Source: Oceanospirillaceae bacterium (GTDB taxonomy: Bacteria; Pseudomonadota; Gammaproteobacteria; Pseudomonadales; Balneatricaceae). From it: a DNA stretch of 11,003 nt. The stretch is from NCBI GenBank assembly GCA_003523085.1, contig DPHD01000067.1, forward strand, positions 10,680 through 21,682. The letters are read 5' to 3'. Position numbers and translations under genes: made by a program. This document shows, in pieces, positions 7,334 through 11,003 of this stretch. The notes below the pieces were generated by a model that saw only the letters and a program-made list of their open reading frames with translations, did no database searches and was not told the DNA's origin. How positions within the stretch are numbered: the first letter of the stretch is position 1; each line of letters opens with the position of its first letter.

Positions 7334-8239
7334 ATGTCCCTATTATCGTTACCTAAACAGGTTAAAATAGTTGAAGTTGGCCCCCGCGACGGCTTACAAA
7401 ATGAAGCTGGCCCCATGTTAAGCGCTGACATCAAAGCCAATTTAATAGATCGACTTGCAGCAGCCGGATTACGTCATATCGAAGCCGCTGCTTTTGTACA
7501 CCCTAAATGGGTGCCGCAAATGGCTAACAGCGCTCAGGTGCTACACCAAATTACGCGCCTTTCCCATGTGTCATACAGTGCCCTAACTCCCAACTTACAA
7601 GGTTTAGAGCGGGCCCTCGAAGCGGGTGTTGATGAAGTTGCTGTATTTGGCGCAGCCAGCCAAAGCTTTAGCCAACGCAACACTAATTGTTCCATTAGCG
7701 AGGGTTTAGCCCGCTTTGAGCCCGTAGCCAAAGCGGCACTAGCCGCTGGCATTAAAGTAAGAGGCTATGTTTCTGTAGTGGTCGATTGCCCTTATGAAGG
7801 CGCTGTTAGCCCTCAAGTAGTGGCCCAAGTATCGGATCAGCTGTTGCAAATGGGGTGCCATGAAATTTCGCTCGGTGACACTATTGGCACTGCAACCCCA
7901 AGCCGTATGTTAGACATGTTAGCCGCCGTGGTTCAATACGTGCCTGTGTCACAGCTGGCGGGCCACTGCCACGACACCTATGGCCAAGCATTGGCTAATG
8001 TCATGGCCATGCTACAGGCTGGCGTCAGCACCTTTGACAGTTCGGTTGCAGGCCTAGGCGGCTGCCCCTATGCACAAGGGGCCAGTGGTAACTTGGCGAC
8101 CGAAGATTTAGTCTACCTACTACACGGCCTCAACATCAACACCGGCGTACAATTAGATAGCTTAGTTAAAGTGGGCAACGACATCAGCCACTTATTAGGC
8201 CGTCAAAACGGCTCGAAGACGGGCATTGCGCTTAGTTAG
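7334..8239 (+). CDS. liuE: hydroxymethylglutaryl-CoA lyase
   Basis: Cleaves HMG-CoA to acetyl-CoA and acetoacetate, the end of the leucine-specific route. The 301-residue TIM-barrel protein is of the usual bacterial length. Near the N-terminus VEVGPRDGLQNE supplies R18 and the metal ligand D19; GHCHDTYGQA supplies ligands H211 and H213; the GLGGCPYAQGASGN segment supplies the catalytic C244 and N253. These match human R41, D42, H233, H235, C266 and N275 with a near-constant offset. The ATG lies 2 bases after the liuD stop and has only a weak purine-rich stretch upstream, so translation probably depends on coupling to liuD. The substrate-side loop reads EAAAFVHPKW (50-59), where family members I recall usually have serines at the fourth and seventh positions. 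The acetoacetate product is the substrate of AacS, encoded next. Confidence 0.96.
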   Translation: MSLLSLPKQVKIVEVGPRDGLQNEAGPMLSADIKANLIDRLAAAGLRHIEAAAFVHPKWVPQMANSAQVLHQITRLSHVSYSALTPNLQGLERALEAGVDEVAVFGAASQSFSQRNTNCSISEGLARFEPVAKAALAAGIKVRGYVSVVVDCPYEGAVSPQVVAQVSDQLLQMGCHEISLGDTIGTATPSRMLDMLAAVVQYVPVSQLAGHCHDTYGQALANVMAMLQAGVSTFDSSVAGLGGCPYAQGASGNLATEDLVYLLHGLNINTGVQLDSLVKVGNDISHLLGRQNGSKTGIALS

Positions 8240-8326
8240 CGTCGTAATAAATCAAGTAAAACGGGCCGCCACTAAGTTATATTCAACGGCGATGAGCAGG
8301 CCAATTAACACATACAAGGAACTCCC
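8240..8326 (+). other. liuE-aacS intergenic gap, possible weak internal promoter
   Basis: These 87 bases contain no ORF and no T-tailed hairpin. TATATT (8278-8283) matches five of six -10 consensus positions, but there is no recognisable -35 box at 16 to 18 bases spacing. No copy of the ACGT palindrome found upstream of liuR is seen. AAGGA (8316-8320) is the ribosome binding site of aacS. The simplest reading is that aacS is co-transcribed with liuRABCDE, perhaps with extra weak initiation. Confidence 0.3.
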
Positions 8327-10303
8327 ATGACATCTGCGGCATCCCCAGCCCTATGGCAACCCAGCCAAGCCCGTATTGAAGCCACCAATATATGGCAGTT
8401 TATGCAAGCCACTAATGCTAAATATGGGCTTAGCCTCAACTCTTACGCCCAATTGCACGCATGGAGCGTTAACCACAATGAGGTGTTTTGGAGCGACATG
8501 TGGGACACAGCTGGCGTTGTGGCGAGCAAAAAGGGTGACGTCAATGTCATTGATGGCGATAAAATGCCCGGCGCACAATGGTTCCCGCAGGCAAAACTCA
8601 ATTTTGCCGAAAACCTATTAAAACACCAAGATGATCAACCTGCGTTGGTGTTTTGTGGTGAAGATGGCGCCCGCCAGCAGGTGACCTACGCCGAGCTTTA
8701 TGTGCGCGTGGCACAGGTCGCTGCAGGCCTCAAGCGTTTCGATATACAGCCAGGTGATCGAGTGGCTGGCTTTATGCCTAACGTTATTGATACCGTAGTG
8801 GCCATGCTCGCTACCAGCAGCTTAGGTGCAGTGTGGAGTTCTTGCTCACCAGATTTCGGCATCAACGGCGTGTTAGATCGCTTTGGCCAAATCAAACCCC
8901 GCATCCTGTTCACCACAGACGGTTACTTCTACAATGGCAAAAGCCTCAATTCGTTAACCCCTGTGGCGGGTATTGCCGCGCAACTAGACAGTATTGAAGC
9001 CATTGTGGTGTGTGACCACATTACCACCCGAGCCGACCTTAGCGAACTCAATGCCGCGGCGCCCAACAAAGCCATTCACCTAGCCGATTTTGTGGATGCC
9101 CAAGCGACACACATTGACTTTGTTGAGTGCAGCTTTAACGACCCGTTATACGTCATGTACTCATCAGGCACCACTGGCGTACCTAAGTGTATTGTACACA
9201 GTGTAGGTGGCACCTTATTGCAGCACAGCAAAGAACTCATGATGCACACCGACGTGAGTCGTGCAGACGTGTTATTTTATTACACCACCTGTGGCTGGAT
9301 GATGTGGAATTGGTTAGTCAGTGGTCTGGCCATAGGCTGCACCATCGTCTTGTATGATGGTTCACCGTTTAAAACAGCCAGTATTATGATGGACATGGCA
9401 CAAAACGAGAAGGTAACCATTTTTGGTACCAGTGCCAAATACATCGCCGCCTTGGAAAAGAGTGGCGAGCAACCCATCAAGACTCATGATTTAGGCCACC
9501 TAAAAACCATCCTGTCTACGGGCTCGCCCCTCGCCCACGAAAGTTTTGATTATGTCTACCAACAGATCAAAACAGATGTCCAGCTGTCCTCCATTTCTGG
9601 CGGTACCGACATCATTTCATGTTTTGCCCTTGGCTGCCCTATTTTGCCCGTCTACCGCGGTGAGTTGCAGTGCGCCGGCTTAGGCATGGACGTGCAAATA
9701 TTTAATGACGATGGTGAAGCGGTACATCAAACCAAGGGTGAGTTGGTCTGTGCCACCAGTTTTCCGTCGATGCCTATCTATTTTTGGGACGATAGCAACA
9801 ACCAAAAGTACCAAGACGCCTACTTTAATCAGTTTGATAATATCTGGGCCCACGGCGATTATGGTGAAATCACCTCCCATGGTGGCGTCATCATCCATGG
9901 TCGCTCAGACGCGGTATTGAACCCGGGTGGCGTGCGCATTGGCACCGCAGAAATATATCGCCAAGTCGAAACCGTTGCTGAAGTGTTAGAAAGCATTGTC
10001 ATCGGCCAAAACTGGCAAGACGACGTGCGCGTGGTATTGTTTGTGGTGCTACGGGGCGGCCTTGAGTTGAGCGATGATTTAACAAAACGTATTAAGCAAC
10101 AGATACGTGCTAACACCACCCCAAGACACGTCCCCGCCCTAGTCATTCAAGTGGCTGCTATTCCGCGCACCATTAGCGGAAAAATCGTTGAGTTAGCTGT
10201 ACGTAAAGTCATCCACGGTGAAGAGGTTAAAAACAAAGACGCCTTGGCCAATCCAGAGGCCTTGGATTTGTTTATAGATTTGCCAGAGTTAGCCGCTGAC
10301 TAG
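8327..10303 (+). CDS. aacS: acetoacetyl-CoA synthetase
   Basis: Activates acetoacetate to acetoacetyl-CoA using ATP and CoA with release of AMP and pyrophosphate. The 658-residue protein belongs to the ANL (acyl-adenylate-forming) superfamily. Visible motifs in order are the phosphate loop YVMYSSGTTGVPK (275-287), TTCGWMMWNW (320-329), ISGGTDI (423-429), HGDYGE (509-514), HGRSDAVLNPGGVRIG (524-539) and the C-terminal PRTISGK with catalytic lysine K619. The MWNW segment and the overall length fit acetoacetyl-CoA synthetase better than acetyl-CoA synthetase, and its place directly after HMG-CoA lyase supports this. The start has AAGGA with 6-base spacing. It lies 87 bases after liuE and probably belongs to the same transcript. 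Here it takes the place of the CoA-transferase (SCOT-type) genes that some relatives place after liuE. Its stop codon shares the CTAG tetranucleotide with the convergent DUF2442 gene. Confidence 0.94.
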   Translation: MTSAASPALWQPSQARIEATNIWQFMQATNAKYGLSLNSYAQLHAWSVNHNEVFWSDMWDTAGVVASKKGDVNVIDGDKMPGAQWFPQAKLNFAENLLKHQDDQPALVFCGEDGARQQVTYAELYVRVAQVAAGLKRFDIQPGDRVAGFMPNVIDTVVAMLATSSLGAVWSSCSPDFGINGVLDRFGQIKPRILFTTDGYFYNGKSLNSLTPVAGIAAQLDSIEAIVVCDHITTRADLSELNAAAPNKAIHLADFVDAQATHIDFVECSFNDPLYVMYSSGTTGVPKCIVHSVGGTLLQHSKELMMHTDVSRADVLFYYTTCGWMMWNWLVSGLAIGCTIVLYDGSPFKTASIMMDMAQNEKVTIFGTSAKYIAALEKSGEQPIKTHDLGHLKTILSTGSPLAHESFDYVYQQIKTDVQLSSISGGTDIISCFALGCPILPVYRGELQCAGLGMDVQIFNDDGEAVHQTKGELVCATSFPSMPIYFWDDSNNQKYQDAYFNQFDNIWAHGDYGEITSHGGVIIHGRSDAVLNPGGVRIGTAEIYRQVETVAEVLESIVIGQNWQDDVRVVLFVVLRGGLELSDDLTKRIKQQIRANTTPRHVPALVIQVAAIPRTISGKIVELAVRKVIHGEEVKNKDALANPEALDLFIDLPELAAD

Positions 10304-10548
10304 ATCGCTTGGGCTGTTTTTACGCTGTCTAAATACAGCGTATCCGGACAAATATCCTGTTCATTAGGCCAAACCACTGTGCCATCTAAAACGCAGGCTT
10401 GTTGGAAATAACTTGAATTTTTCAACTCTGTGAATACCCCAAATTCTAACAGGCCACTACAATCAAATAGGCCAATTTCACCATTGGTGAACTCTAGGCT
10501 CAAAACATAATGATCTTTAGCTTGTACCGTCTTGACTCTTGGATTCAT
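10300..10548 (-). CDS. DUF2442 domain protein, partner of the upstream DUF4160 protein
   Basis: Small protein of 82 residues with no known biochemical function. It matches the DUF2442 pattern over its whole length: an N-terminal strand-rich part with LEFTNGEIGLFD (18-29), then FTELKNSSYFQQ, GTVVWPNEQD (56-65) and CPDTLYLDS (67-75). There is no signal peptide or membrane segment. The start lies 3 bases after the DUF4160 stop, and its ribosome binding site (GAGG, 6-base spacing) overlaps that stop, indicating translational coupling. Its stop shares CTAG (10300-10303) with aacS. GC content (about 41% in two rows counted) is lower than in the liu operon. DUF4160/DUF2442 pairs recur in bacteria and look like toxin-antitoxin modules in size and layout; that role is inference. 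Confidence 0.85.
   Translation of the reverse strand: MNPRVKTVQAKDHYVLSLEFTNGEIGLFDCSGLLEFGVFTELKNSSYFQQACVLDGTVVWPNEQDICPDTLYLDSVKTAQAI
10321..10342. repeat. perfect 8-base inverted repeat just beyond aacS
   Basis: TACGCTGT (10321-10328) and ACAGCGTA (10335-10342) form a perfect stem with a 6-base loop, 17 bases after the aacS stop and inside the 3' end of the DUF2442 gene. It has a T-run before it but not after it on the plus strand, so it is not a canonical terminator. It could stabilise the 3' end of the long liu-aacS transcript. A stem of this size is expected about once by chance in a window this long. Confidence 0.35.
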
Positions 10549-10551
10549 GGT

Positions 10552-10821
10552 TTACCTCAGTGGTGCTATTTTGTTGGGAAGCTCACCTGAAACAGCAAGA
10601 TTCCAACCATGCATTAGCTCATTATTGTGGATTTCAATCCATGCTTGCAACAGTTTCATTTTTGAAGGCGGTATTCCACCTTCAAGTAAGTTACCACTTG
10701 GAATCTCCACCACAACTTCTTGACCTTGGCACTTTACGTGAATGTGAGGCAGCTTATGTTGCTTATTATCCATGAAATACAAATAAATTACGATTCCATA
10801 AAAGGATGATATTGATGGCAT
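10552..10821 (-). CDS. DUF4160 domain protein
   Basis: Small cytoplasmic-looking protein of 89 residues, function unknown. It matches DUF4160 end to end: MPSISSFYGIVIYLYF at the N-terminus, the conserved KLPHIHVK with two histidines (H26, H28), EVVVEIPSGNLLEGGIPPSK (35-54), then the helical AWIEIHNNEL segment and a terminal GWNLAVSGE. The ATG at 10821 has GAGG with 8-base spacing. It is the first gene of a two-gene minus-strand unit with the DUF2442 gene. GC content is about 39% (93 of 240 bases in four rows counted), against about 53% in sampled rows of the liu operon, which suggests the pair arrived separately. The paired histidines could be catalytic or bind metal, but no activity can be stated from sequence. 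By size, order and coupling it may be the effector half of a toxin-antitoxin-like pair. Confidence 0.85.
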   Translation of the reverse strand: MPSISSFYGIVIYLYFMDNKQHKLPHIHVKCQGQEVVVEIPSGNLLEGGIPPSKMKLLQAWIEIHNNELMHGWNLAVSGELPNKIAPLR

Positions 10822-10842
10822 AGTATTTCCCTCGACTCTAAT
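10812..10842 (+). promoter_or_regulatory. weak candidate promoter for the gene at 10890
   Basis: TTGATG (10812-10817, 4 of 6) is followed after 19 bases by TCTAAT (10837-10842, 5 of 6). The spacing is longer than ideal and the -35 overlaps the start of the DUF4160 gene. It is the best plus-strand match I found in the divergent gap. Confidence 0.25.
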
Positions 10843-10860
10843 CCATTAGCATGAGAGGCT

Positions 10861-10882
10861 GTTGCAGTCATCATAGAGCAAC
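10861..10882. repeat. short inverted repeat in the divergent intergenic region
   Basis: GTTGC (10861-10865) and GCAAC (10878-10882) are inverted arms 12 bases apart in the 68-base gap between the divergent DUF4160 gene and the gene at 10890. It could be an operator for either gene, but arms of 5 bases are common by chance. Confidence 0.2.
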
Positions 10883-10889
10883 CTAGAAA

Positions 10890-11003
10890 ATGATTCAGAC
10901 CCTAAAGCAAATATTAGACCAAAATCCCGCCCTTGCTTGGCAACTGGAAGATTTTGCCGGCATCGATCAATTGCACCTTGGTGGTATCCCCGCCACCCAA
11001 GAG
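10890..11003 (+). CDS. N-terminus of a probable class I SAM-dependent methyltransferase (cut by window edge)
   Basis: An open frame of 38 codons runs from the ATG to the end of the window with no stop. An in-frame TAG two codons upstream makes this the first possible ATG. The visible residues include EDFAGIDQLHLGGIPATQE, which resembles the lead-in (aspartate, Q, [FL]H, GG, AT) found just before the SAM-binding Rossmann fold in sarcosine/dimethylglycine-type and UbiE-like methyltransferases. The SAM-binding GxGxG motif itself would lie beyond the window. The ribosome binding site is weak. It is divergent from the DUF4160 gene, 68 bases away. The substrate cannot be guessed. Confidence 0.6.
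   Translation, partial: MIQTLKQILDQNPALAWQLEDFAGIDQLHLGGIPATQE

Noticed and set aside
8199..8212. GCCGT-CAAA-ACGGC hairpin near the end of liuE as an operon terminator
   Set aside because: The stem is only 5 bases, lies within the coding sequence, and no T-tract follows.
8240..8326. Second LiuR operator in front of aacS
   Set aside because: No ACGT-containing palindrome is present in this gap.
10532..10775. Plus-strand open frames of 63 and 78 codons over the DUF4160 gene
   Set aside because: They are antisense to a well-matched DUF4160 gene and show no recognisable domain or start signal.

Overview
The window carries a nearly complete pathway for the breakdown of leucine and isovalerate to acetyl-CoA. 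The protein families, gene order (liuRABCDE), roughly 50-57% GC in the operon rows I counted, and frequent TTA/TTG leucine codons suggest a marine-type gammaproteobacterium of the Alteromonadales/Shewanella kind. The genus is an inference; no rRNA or other marker is present.

Layout. On the minus strand, 52-1242 encodes an acetyl-CoA acetyltransferase. Divergent from it is a plus-strand operon: liuR (1366-1767, MerR-family regulator), liuA (1764-2933, isovaleryl-CoA dehydrogenase), liuB (2935-4542, methylcrotonyl-CoA carboxylase beta subunit), liuC (4563-5381, methylglutaconyl-CoA hydratase), liuD (5400-7331, methylcrotonyl-CoA carboxylase biotin subunit) and liuE (7334-8239, HMG-CoA lyase). 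After an 87-base gap comes aacS (8327-10303, acetoacetyl-CoA synthetase). The genes form a chain: isovaleryl-CoA to 3-methylcrotonyl-CoA (LiuA), to 3-methylglutaconyl-CoA (LiuB/LiuD), to HMG-CoA (LiuC), to acetyl-CoA plus acetoacetate (LiuE), to acetoacetyl-CoA (AacS), and finally to two acetyl-CoA (thiolase). The transaminase and the branched-chain keto acid dehydrogenase that make isovaleryl-CoA are not here.

Control. Between the thiolase gene and liuR lies a 16-base near-palindrome (1296-1311) of the ACGT-containing type reported for LiuR. Two oppositely directed sigma70-like promoters, each of the form TTGACS-N17-CAAAAT, are interlocked over it. One operator could therefore control both arms, and the thiolase start codon has to be the downstream ATG at 1242.

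The right end is accessory in character. A two-gene minus-strand cassette (DUF4160 at 10552-10821, then DUF2442 at 10300-10548) has about 40% GC. Its last gene converges on aacS, and the two genes share a single CTAG for both stop codons. A divergent plus-strand gene begins at 10890 and is cut by the window edge; its 38 visible residues resemble the N-terminus of a class I SAM-dependent methyltransferase.

I see no tRNA, rRNA, CRISPR array, insertion sequence or clear phage gene. The enzymes are standard. The points worth a second look are the interlocked divergent promoter, the compositionally distinct DUF pair with its shared stop, and inverted repeats inside liuD and just beyond aacS.
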